The notes beneath the pieces were generated by a model, which was not told where the DNA came from, did not search any database, and was given only the letters and a program-made list of their open reading frames with translations. From Pseudomonas sp. R4-35-07 (lineage in GTDB: Bacteria > Pseudomonadota > Gammaproteobacteria > Pseudomonadales > Pseudomonadaceae): a DNA stretch of 64,000 nt. Shown in pieces: positions 27,821 through 36,802 of the stretch. Numbering within the stretch: the first letter of the stretch is position 1; each line of letters begins with the position of its first letter. The DNA is taken from contig NZ_CP027732.1 of assembly GCF_003852235.1 (NCBI RefSeq), positions 372,001 through 436,000 on the forward strand, read 5' to 3'. A program made the translations under genes and the position numbers.

Positions 27821-27973
27821 GATGCCTATACAGTGCGCACTTATTATAAAGAACCGGTTCGCGCCAGCGTGCTGCTGCCCGCAAGGTAAGGTAGCTATAC
27901 GTGGCAAAAAAAAGAGAACGGTTTGGTATTGCGTGGGGAAGGAGACGTATCAAATTGGGAGATTAGTAGGTGA
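27821..27973 (+). pseudogene. Truncated gene remnant with internal stop
   Basis: Fifty-one codons in one frame read as a protein-like tail: DAYTVRTYYKEPVRASVLLPAR, an in-frame TAA, then GSYTWQKKENGLVLRGEG up to a TGA at 27971. The continuity of frame across the TAA suggests a nonsense mutation in an already N-terminally truncated gene. Its stop overlaps the next gene's GTG start. The original family is not recognised. Confidence 0.45.
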
Positions 27974-28224
27974 AGCCAAAAACGCTAAGGTGGCACCTAT
28001 TGGGTACGTTAGTGGTATATTTTTTTCTGGTTTTTTTTGTGGTGGGTATTACCGGTAATTTGCTTGTGGCGACAATCGCATATTTCAAGTTGGGTCATTG
28101 GGCGCTTGAGGCTGGCGTTATCAATGCTTCTCTGAAAATAGCTCTTTACTGCGGGGTTCCAGTAGGTGCGGGTATTTGGACGTTGTCATGGTTGAAAGGT
28201 CGCACAGACAACAAGAGGCACTAG
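27970..28224 (+). CDS. Small two-helix membrane protein
   Basis: An 84-residue protein from GTG at 27970, overlapping the preceding remnant by GTGA. It has two hydrophobic segments (about residues 9–33, LLGTLVVYFFLVFFVVGI, and 48–70) and a basic C-terminus (GRTDNKRH), so it is an inner-membrane hairpin protein. No family recognised. Its coupling to the broken gene suggests it was the second gene of a short operon, possibly a membrane immunity protein. Confidence 0.5.
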   Translation: MKPKTLRWHLLGTLVVYFFLVFFVVGITGNLLVATIAYFKLGHWALEAGVINASLKIALYCGVPVGAGIWTLSWLKGRTDNKRH

Positions 28225-28417
28225 TATTGGTTGGAAAGGTGATCCAGCCAGTGTTGATGAAATGCCTAATGGCATAACCGACGTGGATCACACTCAAGTT
28301 GCCGCTACCAGAGAGGCGGGGACCGACGTTGAAGCTCGTGTTCGTGGATTTGAACAAATGGCAGATCTATTCCGCGATTCGAAGCCTACCTACAACGAAA
28401 CCCCTCTGGCATCGTAA
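28198..28417 (+). pseudogene. C-terminal gene fragment, no start codon
   Basis: An open frame with no usable start reads a coherent, hydrophilic protein end: IGWKGDPASVDEMPNG, then DHTQVAATREAGTDVEAR, VRGFEQMADLFRD and a stop TAA at 28415–28417. It resembles the tail of a larger secreted protein but I cannot name the family. It converges with, and overlaps the end of, the frameshifted lipoprotein gene on the minus strand. Confidence 0.4.
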
Positions 28418-29056
28418 CAGTGTAATTACGCTGCACCCGATCCTGAAAATTCAGATTGCGCAGTCCCTGCTCCACCAAAAAGGCTTCCACCTTGGCGGGC
28501 TGGCAGTCGTCGTTGTAGGACGATGCCCTCAGCAAGTACACCGCGCGCTTGCTCGTTTCATCCCGGGCGGTGCCTTGAAGGTGGTGAGGGTGGTGTAACC
28601 GGTGCGCTCAGAGGTGCCTACGGGGCCGTAGGTGGTGTTTGGGGTGCTGGTGCAGGTCAGCTGGTCGGTTTTCTTTTTGTTCTTCTTGCACTCGGTGGTG
28701 GTGCTGTTTGCCACCTGGCCGTATTCGGTGGCGGTATAGCGGTAGGTGACTTGCTTGCTGTCGACGTCCAGGGTGACGGTCATTTTGATGGGGGTGTGGT
28801 TTTTGGGCAGGGTGGTGTCGGTGAAGACATTCTGAAAGCCCTGGTCCTTCATGGCGCTGACCATGTCGCGCAGGTAGTAGCGGGCGTTGAGTGCGTTTTC
28901 GTCGCTGCCGCCGGTGGATGTCACCAGTACCGTGGCCTGGCGGTCGAAGTGGTAGTCGGGGTCAGGTGTTGCGTTGATCGCTACGTCCATTTGCGTGGCG
29001 CATCCACTGAGCATTGCGGTCAGTAGCAGTAGCGTGCAGAGCAAGAAGCGGGTCAT
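28386..29056 (-). pseudogene. Lipoprotein gene with a late frameshift
   Basis: The frame from ATG 29056 encodes a lipoprotein (lipobox LSGC in MLSGCATQMD) with a regular mature domain (DRQATVLVTSTGGSDENALN). Near 28570–28575, one G is missing in CTTCAAGGCACC and the frame passes into a short nonsense tail ending at 28529. Restoring the base gives a further coherent sequence (GTARDETSKRAVYLLRASS, then VEAFLVEQGLRNLNF) to a stop at 28386. Either the gene is broken or the read has a single-base error. The family is a conserved Pseudomonas lipoprotein of unknown role. Confidence 0.65.
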
Positions 29057-29182
29057 GAAGGAAACCTTACAGCGGCGAATTGGGTAAAGGCTGAACGATC
29101 GGGCCCAGCGAAAAAACCCTCAATCGTCTTGCTGCGACACCGTGACGCCGTCAGGTCGGTCGCCATCAAATCGCAGGCAATA

Positions 29183-29217
29183 AAAAACCCCAAGGAACAT
29201 GGTTCCTTGGGGTTTTT
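29183..29217. terminator. Terminator after tRNA-Phe
   Basis: AAAACCCCAAGGAAC and its complement GTTCCTTGGGGTTTTT form a long perfect stem, eight bases past the tRNA 3' end on the minus strand, followed there by T residues. Confidence 0.8.
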
Positions 29218-29225
29218 CGGTATTT

Positions 29226-29301
29226 TGGTGCCCAGAGACGGAATCGAACCGCCGACACGGGGATTTTCAATCCCCTGCTCTACCGACTGAGCTATCTGGG
29301 C
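29226..29301 (-). tRNA. tRNA-Phe (anticodon GAA)
   Basis: A 76-base minus-strand cloverleaf. The acceptor is GCCCAGA paired with TCTGGGC, the D arm contains AGCTCAGTCGGTAGAGC, the anticodon stem-loop is GGGGA-TTGAAAA-TCCCC with GAA anticodon, the T arm contains GGTTCGATTCC, and CCA is encoded. It decodes TTC/TTT. It stands just downstream of yggX. Confidence 0.95.
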
Positions 29302-29404
29302 AACGGGGCGCATTAAACGGGTTTTTCAGGGGGTCGTCAAGCAAGTTTTCAAAAAATATTTAATTATTACCGTCGCTTACGTGCCGACCCCGGTTTTTGA
29401 TCAA

Positions 29405-29677
29405 TTATTGAGCAGGCGGAACGTAGCCTTCGGCTTGGGCGTATTCCTCGCCGGAAAAGAACTTGTCCATTTCGCCCTGCAGGTATTTGCGGTCTTCGGC
29501 ATTCATCATGTTCAAGCGTTTTTCGTTGATGAGCAGGGTCTGGTGTTTTTGCCAGTCGCCCCAGGCTTTGGCGGAGACGTGGTCGTAGATGTCCTGGCCC
29601 TTGGCACCCGGAAAAGGGGCGCGTTCGAGTGCGGGCAGTTCTTCTTTGTACTTGCGGCACATGATGGTGCGGGTCAT
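29405..29677 (-). CDS. yggX: Probable Fe(2+)-trafficking protein YggX
   Basis: A 90-residue protein with the hallmark N-terminus [15 protein letters not shown], including the conserved Cys7, and the family segments [10 protein letters not shown] and MDKFFSGE. YggX helps protect iron-sulfur proteins from oxidative damage. Its ATG overlaps the mutY stop by four bases (29674–29677). This pairing makes sense because MutY carries a [4Fe-4S] cluster. Confidence 0.95.
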   Translation of the reverse strand: MTRTIMCRKYKEELPALERAPFPGAKGQDIYDHVSAKAWGDWQKHQTLLINEKRLNMMNAEDRKYLQGEMDKFFSGEEYAQAEGYVPPAQ

Positions 29678-30741
29678 GACGACTCTCCTGCGTTCAATAC
29701 TTCAGCCGCGCGCTTCAGCAGTTTTTTTACCGGGGCGGCAAGGCCCAGGCGCGGCGGGGTGGCGAGGTTATACCAGAGCCAGTCGGCCTCGGCCACGTGA
29801 TGGGCGCTTTCCTCGACCTGGACCAGCCAGGGTTCGATGGCCAGCTGGAAGTGGCTGAAGGTGTGGATCAGCCCCGGCAGTTCCTGGTGCTTGCCCAATG
29901 CCAGTGCGTGCTGGTTGGCCAGATGATCGAGGTCTTCCAGGTCGTCCAGCTCCGGCAGGCTCCACAACCCCCCCCACAGTCCCGTGGAGGGGCGACGGTA
30001 AAGCAGGATCGCGCCTTCGGCATTGGCCAGCATCGGCATCAGTGTGCGTTTCTGCGGGATGGTCTTGCGTGGCTTGGGGATCGGGTAGCGCGTTTCCAGG
30101 CCGAGCATGTGCGCTTCGCAGCCTTTTTCCAGCGGGCACAGCAGGCAGCTGGGTTTGCTGCGGGTACAAAGTGTTGCGCCCATGTCCATCATCGCCTGGG
30201 TGTAGGCGTTGACGCGGTCATGGGGCGTGAAGCGCTCTGCGGTGGCCCACAGCTGTTTGGCGACCTTGGGTTCGCCTGGGTAGCCCTCTTGCGCGGTAAA
30301 GCGTGCCAGCACGCGTTTTACGTTGCCGTCGAGGATCGGCGCGCGCAGGCCCATGCTCAGGCTGGCGATCGCTCCGGCGGTGGACAGGCCGATGCCGGGC
30401 AGCTCGGTGAGCTTTTCGACATCCCTGGGAAACTCGCCACCGTAGTCGGCTACCACGATCTTTGCGGTTTTTTGCAGGTTACGCGCCCGGGTGTAGTAGC
30501 CCAGGCCGGTCCACAGGTGCAGCACTTCGTCTTCCGGCGCGGCGGCCAGGGCTTCGACCGTCGGCAGGGACGCCATGAACCGGTCGAAGTAATTGAGCAC
30601 GGTGCTGACCTGAGTCTGTTGCAGCATGATTTCCGACACCCACACCCGGTAAGGCGTGATGCCTTGTTGCCAGGGCAGGTCGTGGCGACCATGGCGGTCG
30701 TACCAGTCGAGTACCGCCGCTGAAAACTGCTCGTTTCTCAT
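29674..30741 (-). CDS. mutY: A/G-specific adenine DNA glycosylase MutY
   Basis: A 355-residue base-excision repair enzyme that removes A mispaired with 8-oxoG. Visible features: the catalytic Glu region [12 protein letters not shown] (about residues 33–44), the helix-hairpin-helix [12 protein letters not shown] followed by the catalytic Asp in ILDGNVKRV, and the iron-sulfur ligands C-x6-C-x2-C-x5-C (CTRSKPSC, then CPLEKGC). A NUDIX-like C-terminal domain recognises 8-oxoG. Its start overlaps asmA's stop by four bases, and its stop overlaps yggX, so the three are translated together. Confidence 0.96.
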   Translation of the reverse strand: MRNEQFSAAVLDWYDRHGRHDLPWQQGITPYRVWVSEIMLQQTQVSTVLNYFDRFMASLPTVEALAAAPEDEVLHLWTGLGYYTRARNLQKTAKIVVADYGGEFPRDVEKLTELPGIGLSTAGAIASLSMGLRAPILDGNVKRVLARFTAQEGYPGEPKVAKQLWATAERFTPHDRVNAYTQAMMDMGATLCTRSKPSCLLCPLEKGCEAHMLGLETRYPIPKPRKTIPQKRTLMPMLANAEGAILLYRRPSTGLWGGLWSLPELDDLEDLDHLANQHALALGKHQELPGLIHTFSHFQLAIEPWLVQVEESAHHVAEADWLWYNLATPPRLGLAAPVKKLLKRAAEVLNAGESS

Positions 30742-32954
30742 CGGTTGAACAAGCCTTTCAGTGCGTCTTTGAGCTTTGGATTCACTTTGTCGAGCTTCTC
30801 TTCGAGCTTCTCGTTAAGACGGTTGCCCGCCGCCTTGATGGCGACCTGGCCAAGCCCGTCCTTGTCCAGGCGGCAGGCCTTGGCGCCCAGTTCCAGCGGG
30901 CCACGGCAACGCAGCGGCACTTCGATGCCCTGGAAGTTGGCGCCGACCTGGCAGGCCGGGTCCGGCACGTCGCGCTGATCGCCTTCGACGATGATGCCCA
31001 CGCGGTAGTCCATGCCCAGCACGCGCAGGTCGACATCGCCATCGCCGTTGAGCGTCAGCCCTGGAATGCGCACCTTCAGGTCAGGGTTACTGGCCACGCC
31101 ATTGCGGAACGTCAGGTTGCCGCGCAGTTCCTGGAAGGGCGTGTCCTTGCCTTGTGGCGTGGTGCTCAGGGTCTTGCGGTTGAGCAGGGCGATACCGGTA
31201 CACAGTTGCTGCTCGATGTTGGCGTTGAGCAACACACCGTTGTTGATCACGACGTTGGCGGTACCGTTGAGGCTGTCGATCAGGGCCTTCTGGCTGTTGC
31301 CTCGACCACTCAGGTTGCTGTCGAGGGTGATCAGGCCTTTGACCGGCGGGGTTTTCCCCTGGGCCTGCAGGATGCGTTCGACGGGCACCTGCTTGATATG
31401 GCTTTGCAGCGCCAGCAGCGGGATGTCCTGGCGCACGTCGAGGCTGCCGTTGGCCTGGAATGTACCGTTGTAGAGGCCGCCGCTGAGGCTGTCGAGCTTG
31501 AGCTGGCCGTCGATGCCGGAGGCTTTCAATACTGCATTCTGGATTGGCAACTGGCTCAAGGTCAGCTGACCAAAGGCGAGGTCTGCGTTCACATCCAGGC
31601 TGCGCAGGCGGGTCAGCGGCAGCAGTTTGTCACTGCTCCAGGCGCCCTTGGTCGGTGCTTCCGGTAGCGGAGTGCTACCGCCGGCGGCCATCGCCCCGGC
31701 TTCGCTGCTCTGCACTTCGGCCTGGCGTGCGGCGGTGGCGCCTTTGGCGGCTTCGGATTTGGCCGGCAGGTAATTGTCGGCGTTGAAGGTATCGCCCTTG
31801 AGTTGCACGCGCAGGGACTGTTTGGCGAAATCATCCACGGCGACGCGACCGGTGAAGGTGCTGCCGTCGAGTTTCAGGTTGAGGTCTTCCAGCGCAACGC
31901 TGGTCGGGGTGCCTTGGAGGCGGCTGACCAGTTCGACTTTGCTCAGGCTATCCGGCGCCATGGCCGGCAGCGGGTGGCCGACGCTTTCCAGAAACTTGGC
32001 CAGGTCGAACTGGGCGACCGACAACGCGCCGCTGACCTGCGGGGTTTTGTCCAGGTCATTGACCCGCAGTTCGCCCAAGGCGCGCAGTTGGTTGGCCGAG
32101 AGTTTCAGGTTGGTCCATTCGGCGAAGTTGGCCGCCAGGTCCACCAGCACCTGGCCCTGGGTGGAGAAGGTCAGGGTCTTGCCTTGCAGGGGCTCGCCGG
32201 TAGCTTCGCCACTCAGGCGCATGTCTTCGAACTGGTAGCGCTTGAGGGCGCGTTGGATGCGTAGATTGCCGTTCAGCTCGGTCTTGAGCCGCATGACCGG
32301 TTGGTTGCTGCCCAGGAACGCGGTGAGTTTCAGCGGGATGTTGGCGCCTTCGTGGATCGCGCCGGCACTGAGCTGGATGCTTTCGGCGCTGAACTGCTTG
32401 CCAGTCTGTTCATCGTTGTATTCAACGCGGGCGTTGTTGATGGTCAGGCTGTCGATGTCCAGGCGGATCGGCTGCGGCGGTTTTTCCGGCTTGGTTTCAG
32501 CAACCGGCTCGACCGGCGCGGGAGCGGGGGTACCCGTGGGTTCATCGGGCAGGTTCTTGCCGATGTCTTCCCAGTTGCCGTGGCCGTTCTTGTCGCGGTT
32601 GAGGCGCAGGTTCAGGCCTTCTACGCGCACATCGCTCATCTGCACTTCGCGGCGCAGCAGCGGCAGCACGCGTACCGACAGGCCGAGCATCTGCAGGTCG
32701 GCGAACGGTTGGGTCGGGTTGGTCAGGGTCGCCACCCCGGCTTCGTGCAGCTCCAGGCCCAGCCAGGGGAACAGGCTCCAGCCGATGTCGCCATTGAGCG
32801 TCAGCTCGATGTGGGCTTTGTCGCGGGCAATCTGGCGAATTTCTTCTTTGTAGTCGTTGGGATCGAAGAGGTGGGTCAGGGCAAAGCCGAGAGCCACAAT
32901 GATCAGCAACAGCCCGAGAAATACCAGACCCAGGATTTTGCCGAACGCTTTCAT
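30738..32954 (-). CDS. asmA: AsmA family envelope protein
   Basis: A 738-residue protein with an N-terminal membrane anchor (KILGLVFLGLLLIIVALGFA) and a large periplasmic part. It shows the AsmA signature region ELTLNGDIGWSLFPWLGLEL and a C-terminal AsmA_2 portion (GLITLDSNLSGRG, then ALLNRKTLS). AsmA proteins are bridge-like lipid-transfer proteins affecting outer-membrane phospholipid homeostasis. The start at 32954 is chosen because AAGGA lies just upstream; an in-frame ATG at 32981 is a weaker option. It is first in the asmA–mutY–yggX cluster with four-base overlaps. Confidence 0.88.
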   Translation of the reverse strand: MKAFGKILGLVFLGLLLIIVALGFALTHLFDPNDYKEEIRQIARDKAHIELTLNGDIGWSLFPWLGLELHEAGVATLTNPTQPFADLQMLGLSVRVLPLLRREVQMSDVRVEGLNLRLNRDKNGHGNWEDIGKNLPDEPTGTPAPAPVEPVAETKPEKPPQPIRLDIDSLTINNARVEYNDEQTGKQFSAESIQLSAGAIHEGANIPLKLTAFLGSNQPVMRLKTELNGNLRIQRALKRYQFEDMRLSGEATGEPLQGKTLTFSTQGQVLVDLAANFAEWTNLKLSANQLRALGELRVNDLDKTPQVSGALSVAQFDLAKFLESVGHPLPAMAPDSLSKVELVSRLQGTPTSVALEDLNLKLDGSTFTGRVAVDDFAKQSLRVQLKGDTFNADNYLPAKSEAAKGATAARQAEVQSSEAGAMAAGGSTPLPEAPTKGAWSSDKLLPLTRLRSLDVNADLAFGQLTLSQLPIQNAVLKASGIDGQLKLDSLSGGLYNGTFQANGSLDVRQDIPLLALQSHIKQVPVERILQAQGKTPPVKGLITLDSNLSGRGNSQKALIDSLNGTANVVINNGVLLNANIEQQLCTGIALLNRKTLSTTPQGKDTPFQELRGNLTFRNGVASNPDLKVRIPGLTLNGDGDVDLRVLGMDYRVGIIVEGDQRDVPDPACQVGANFQGIEVPLRCRGPLELGAKACRLDKDGLGQVAIKAAGNRLNEKLEEKLDKVNPKLKDALKGLFNR

Positions 32955-33278
32955 GGGCGAGTCCTTGTATGTCGATTTCAAAATTTAGCCGCAGAGTATA
33001 ACGCCCGACGGCCTGCATCAGTTCGTGGATCGTTACATTGTATCTACGACCGCCGAAACAAGATTCTGGCGTCAAAAAAAACCGATTTGCTGAAAAAAGT
33101 GATGTCACTTTGGTTTTTCTCGCGCCTGCAAGTGCTAATCTCTGCGCGTTCGTGCGCCTTCTGCGACCTATCGTCGCGCCAAAATGGAGTTTCACCCAAA
33201 AAAACGGTCACGCTTTGCGTGCAAGGCCGAGGGGGAGAGCGCCTGACGGACGCATACCAATAACTGGGGGAAACACCA
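32955..33278. other. Divergent intergenic region asmA / MFS transporter
   Basis: About 320 bases without a gene. It must contain the promoters of asmA (leftward) and the OFA transporter (rightward). The interior is rich in A/T runs (33070–33115). A GGGGGAA ribosome site precedes the MFS start at 33279. No specific operator was recognised. Confidence 0.4.
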
Positions 33279-34940
33279 ATGAGCACTAGCACTGCGGCCG
33301 ATATCAACGCCGCACAGCCTGCGTTCCTGTCCAAGGAGCGCATTATCGCCAAGCCCGGCTTCAACCGCTGGCTGGTTCCGCCGGCCGCCCTGGCCATTCA
33401 CCTGTGCATCGGCATGGCCTACGGTTTCTCGGTGTTCTGGTTGCCGCTGTCCAAGGCGCTGGGTATCACTGCGCCGGTCGCCTGTGCGCCGGACATGGGC
33501 TTCATCGCCCAAGTCTTTTCGTCCCAATGCGACTGGCCCATCTCCATGCTGGGCTGGATCTACACCCTGTTCTTCATCTTCCTGGGCTGCTCGGCAGCAA
33601 TCTGGGGCGGCTGGCTGGAACATGCCGGGCCACGCAAGGCCGGTGTCGTATCGGCACTGTGCTGGTGTGGTGGCCTGCTGATCTCGGCCTTGGGTATCTA
33701 TACCCACCAGATCTGGCTGATGTGGATCGGTTCCGGGGTCATTGGCGGTATCGGCCTGGGCCTGGGCTATATCTCGCCGGTATCGACCCTGATCAAGTGG
33801 TTCCCGGACAAGCGCGGCATGGCCACCGGCATGGCGATCATGGGCTTCGGTGGCGGCGCGATGGTCGGTGCACCGCTGGCCGCAGCACTGATGGGCCACT
33901 TCGCTTCGCCGACCAGCGTGGGCGTATGGCAGAGCTTTTTGGTGATGGCTGCGATTTACTTCGTGTTCATGATCGGCGGCGCACTCTCGTATCGCGTGCC
34001 GCCGACCGGCTGGAAGCCTGAGGGCTGGACCGCGCCGGCGAAAAAAGCCAGCAACGCGATGATCACTCACCGTCATGTACATGTGAACGTGGCGTGGAAA
34101 ACCCCGCAATTCCGTCTGGTATGGCTGGTGCTGTGCCTGAACGTGTCGGCCGGTATCGGCATCCTCGGCATGGCGTCGCCACTGCTGCAGGAAGTGTTCG
34201 GCGGCAAGCTGCTGGGTGTGGATGTGCCGTTTGGTCAGCTGGATGCCGGGCAACTGGCGTCGATTGCAGCCATCGCGGCAGGCTTCACCGGGTTGTTGAG
34301 CCTGTTCAACATCGGTGGCCGGTTCTTCTGGGCGTCGTTCTCCGACTACCTGGGCCGTAAAAACACCTACTTCGTGTTCTTCGCCCTGGGCTTTGCCCTG
34401 TACGCGCTGATCCCGAACCTGGGGCACCTGGGCAACGTGGCGCTGTTCGTGGCGGCGTTCTGCATCATCCTGTCGATGTACGGCGGTGGTTTTGCGACGG
34501 TGCCGGCTTACCTGGCCGACCTGTTCGGTACGCAAATGGTCGGCGCGATCCATGGTCGCCTGTTGACCGCCTGGGCTGCGGCCGGCGTGCTGGGCCCGGT
34601 GTTGGTGAACTACCTGCGTGAATATCAGCTGAGCATCGGCGTCGAGCGCGCTGCGGCCTACGACATCACCTTGTACATCCTCGCTGGCCTTCTGGTGCTG
34701 GGCTTTATCTGCAACCTGCTGGTGCGTCCGGTCGCTGACAAGTACTTCATGACCGACGCCGAACTTGCCGCCGAACAGGCGCTGGGCCATGACAAAGGTG
34801 CTGATGCCAGCACTTCCCTGGAGTGGAAAGCGGCTCCCGGCACCGTGCCCATGGCGATCGCCGCCTGGCTGGTGGTGGGCATTCCGCTGGCGTGGGGTGT
34901 GTGGGTGACCCTGCAGAAGACGGCTGTACTGTTCCACTAA
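33279..34940 (+). CDS. MFS transporter, OFA (oxalate/formate antiporter) family
   Basis: A 553-residue protein with 12 or more membrane segments. Family features include GMAYGFSVFWLPL in helix 1, SMLGWIYTLFFIFLGCSAA, the cytoplasmic signature KWFPDKRGMATGMAIMGFG (about residues 173–191) typical of OFA and monocarboxylate transporters, and the second-half motif WASFSDYLGRKN. It would exchange a small carboxylate; the substrate is not evident. It stands alone on its strand. A 137-base palindromic repeat follows the stop codon. Confidence 0.85.
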   Translation: MSTSTAADINAAQPAFLSKERIIAKPGFNRWLVPPAALAIHLCIGMAYGFSVFWLPLSKALGITAPVACAPDMGFIAQVFSSQCDWPISMLGWIYTLFFIFLGCSAAIWGGWLEHAGPRKAGVVSALCWCGGLLISALGIYTHQIWLMWIGSGVIGGIGLGLGYISPVSTLIKWFPDKRGMATGMAIMGFGGGAMVGAPLAAALMGHFASPTSVGVWQSFLVMAAIYFVFMIGGALSYRVPPTGWKPEGWTAPAKKASNAMITHRHVHVNVAWKTPQFRLVWLVLCLNVSAGIGILGMASPLLQEVFGGKLLGVDVPFGQLDAGQLASIAAIAAGFTGLLSLFNIGGRFFWASFSDYLGRKNTYFVFFALGFALYALIPNLGHLGNVALFVAAFCIILSMYGGGFATVPAYLADLFGTQMVGAIHGRLLTAWAAAGVLGPVLVNYLREYQLSIGVERAAAYDITLYILAGLLVLGFICNLLVRPVADKYFMTDAELAAEQALGHDKGADASTSLEWKAAPGTVPMAIAAWLVVGIPLAWGVWVTLQKTAVLFH

Positions 34941-34960
34941 CACTGCAAAACCTTTGTGCC

Positions 34961-35097
34961 TGATCGTTCCCGCGCTTCGCGTGGGAATGCATCCCGTGAC
35001 GCTCCGCGTTACCAGCGCGCAGGCTCTGAGTCTTACACCCGTTGGCGGGACGCGGAGCGTCCCAGGCGGCATTCCCACGCAGAGCGTGGGAATGATC
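34961..35097. repeat. Long palindromic repeat (GTTCCCACGC-type), copy 1
   Basis: Begins TGATCGTTCCCGCGCTTCGC and ends with the near complement GCAGAGCGTGGGAATGATC. Inner arms (GACGCTCCGCG / CGCGGAGCGTC) also pair, so the unit folds as a long interrupted hairpin. A second related copy is at 56245–56359. Confidence 0.85.
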
Positions 35098-35153
35098 TTC
35101 GCGCACCATGCTGGGGCGCTTTGATCAACTCGTCAGTCTTATCCCCTCCGATG

Positions 35154-35182
35154 TTTCTGTTTAGCGCCCGCGCCCCTATAAT
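35154..35182 (+). promoter_or_regulatory. Possible sigma-70 promoter of the his genes
   Basis: TATAAT at 35177–35182 with TTTCTG at 35154–35159 and a 17-base spacer, 38 bases upstream of hisB. The -10 is perfect; the -35 is poor. Confidence 0.45.
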
Positions 35183-35219
35183 GGCTGCCTTTTTCGCCCA
35201 ATGATTTGCGGAGCTGGTG

Positions 35220-35813
35220 ATGGTCGAACGTATGGCGTCCGTCGAGCGCGACACTCTGGAAACCCAGATCAAAGCCTCGATCAACCTGGATGGCACCGGA
35301 AAGGCCCGATTTGATATCGGTGTCCCTTTTCTTGAGCACATGCTGGACCAGATCGCCCGTCACGGGCTGATCGACCTGGATATCGTCAGCAAGGGCGACC
35401 TGCATATCGACGACCACCACACGGTGGAAGACGTAGGCATCACCCTCGGCCAGGCATTTGCCAAGGCCATCGGCGACAAAAAAGGCATTCGTCGCTACGG
35501 CCACGCCTATGTCCCGCTGGATGAAGCGCTGTCGCGCGTAGTCATCGACTTCTCCGGCCGCCCAGGCCTGCAGATGCACGTGCCCTACACCCGCGCCACC
35601 GTGGGCGGCTTTGATGTCGACCTGTTCCAGGAATTCTTCCAAGGTTTCGTCAACCACGCACTCGTCAGCCTGCACATCGACAACCTGCGCGGCACCAACA
35701 CCCACCACCAGATCGAAACCGTGTTCAAGGCCTTTGGCCGCGCGCTGCGCATGGCCGTCGAGCTCGATGACCGCATGGCCGGGCAAATGCCGTCGACCAA
35801 GGGCGTTTTGTAA
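35220..35813 (+). CDS. hisB: Imidazoleglycerol-phosphate dehydratase
   Basis: A 197-residue monofunctional HisB. It catalyses the sixth step of histidine synthesis, the Mn-dependent dehydration of imidazoleglycerol phosphate. Metal-binding repeats are present: [10 protein letters not shown] (about residues 64–73) and [12 protein letters not shown] (about 158–169). Length and sequence agree with P. aeruginosa HisB throughout. The ATG at 35220 follows GGAG at 35211–35214. The stop codon overlaps hisH by one base (TAATG). Confidence 0.97.
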   Translation: MVERMASVERDTLETQIKASINLDGTGKARFDIGVPFLEHMLDQIARHGLIDLDIVSKGDLHIDDHHTVEDVGITLGQAFAKAIGDKKGIRRYGHAYVPLDEALSRVVIDFSGRPGLQMHVPYTRATVGGFDVDLFQEFFQGFVNHALVSLHIDNLRGTNTHHQIETVFKAFGRALRMAVELDDRMAGQMPSTKGVL

Positions 35814-36451
35814 TGCAGACGGTCGCGGTTATCGATTACGGCATGGGTAACCTGCACTCGGTGGCCAAGGCCCTCGAGCACGTAGGGGCCGGCAAGGTGC
35901 TGATCACCAGCGATGCCAGCGTGATTCGCGAAGCCGACCGCGTGGTGTTCCCCGGCGTGGGCGCGATTCGCGACTGCATGGCCGAGATCCGTCGTCTGGG
36001 TTTTGACAGCCTGGTGCGTGAAGTCAGCCAGGACCGCCCGTTCCTCGGCATTTGCGTGGGTATGCAAGCCTTGCTCGACAGCAGTGAAGAGAACGATGGC
36101 GTTGACTGCATCGGCCTGTTCCCAGGCCAGGTGAAGTTCTTTGGCAAGGGCCTGCATGAAGACGGCGCCCACCTGAAAGTCCCGCACATGGGCTGGAACG
36201 AAGTGAGCCAGAGCGTGGATCACCCGCTGTGGCACGAAGTGCCGGACATGGCGCGCTTCTACTTCGTGCACAGCTACTACATCGCCGCCGGTAAACCGGA
36301 GCAGGTGGTGGGTGGCGGGCACTACGGCGTCGACTTCGCCGCCGCGCTGGCCGACGGTTCGCGCTTTGCCGTGCAGTTCCACCCGGAGAAGAGCCATACC
36401 CATGGCCTGCAATTGCTGCAGAACTTTGCCGCGTGGGACGGTCGCTGGTAA
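35813..36451 (+). CDS. hisH: Imidazole glycerol phosphate synthase, glutaminase subunit
   Basis: A 212-residue class I glutamine amidotransferase. The nucleophile Cys is in [11 protein letters not shown] (about residue 83) and the His/Glu pair in QFHPEKSH near the C-terminus. It supplies ammonia to HisF. It starts on the last base of the hisB stop and ends directly against the DUF2164 gene ATG. Confidence 0.97.
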   Translation: MQTVAVIDYGMGNLHSVAKALEHVGAGKVLITSDASVIREADRVVFPGVGAIRDCMAEIRRLGFDSLVREVSQDRPFLGICVGMQALLDSSEENDGVDCIGLFPGQVKFFGKGLHEDGAHLKVPHMGWNEVSQSVDHPLWHEVPDMARFYFVHSYYIAAGKPEQVVGGGHYGVDFAAALADGSRFAVQFHPEKSHTHGLQLLQNFAAWDGRW

Positions 36452-36712
36452 ATGGCCAAGAAGCCCAAGCCGCCGATCTTGAACCTCACGCCCGAGCAGG
36501 AGCGTGAGGCTACCGACAAGATCAAGCGCTTCATGGAGGACCGCTTCGAGCTCAAGCTGGGCTCGTTCGAGGTCGCCGAGATTCTTGAGCTGTTCACCAC
36601 CGAAGTGGCGCCGCACTATTACAACAGGGCGATTTTCGATACGCAGACGCTCCTTAAAGAAAGGTTCGAAAGCATCGAAAGCGACTTGTGGTCGCTTGAA
36701 AAGAGCAGCTGA
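36452..36712 (+). CDS. DUF2164 family protein
   Basis: An 86-residue protein matching the DUF2164 family (LTPEQEREATDKIKRFMEDR, then FFTTEVAPHYYN-like segment LFTTEVAPHYYNRAIFD). Function is unknown. Its ATG follows the hisH stop with no gap, so it is co-translated within the his operon, between hisH and hisA, as in other Pseudomonas. Confidence 0.85.
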   Translation: MAKKPKPPILNLTPEQEREATDKIKRFMEDRFELKLGSFEVAEILELFTTEVAPHYYNRAIFDTQTLLKERFESIESDLWSLEKSS

Positions 36713-36715
36713 GAG

Positions 36716-36787
36716 CGTCAAGCCCCAAGCTGCAAGAATTGATACGCGTGCTTGCTTGCAGCTTATAGCTTGCAGCTTGCAGCTCTT
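36716..36787 (+). repeat. AGCTTGCAGC-type repeat before hisA
   Basis: Intergenic sequence made of AAGCTGCAAG, CTTGCTTGCAGC and two close TAGCTTGCAGC/TTGCAGCT units, ending in CTCTTTGACG before the hisA ribosome site. A related copy lies between hisA and hisF. Confidence 0.7.
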
Positions 36788-36802
36788 TGACGAAGGAAAA
36801 GC

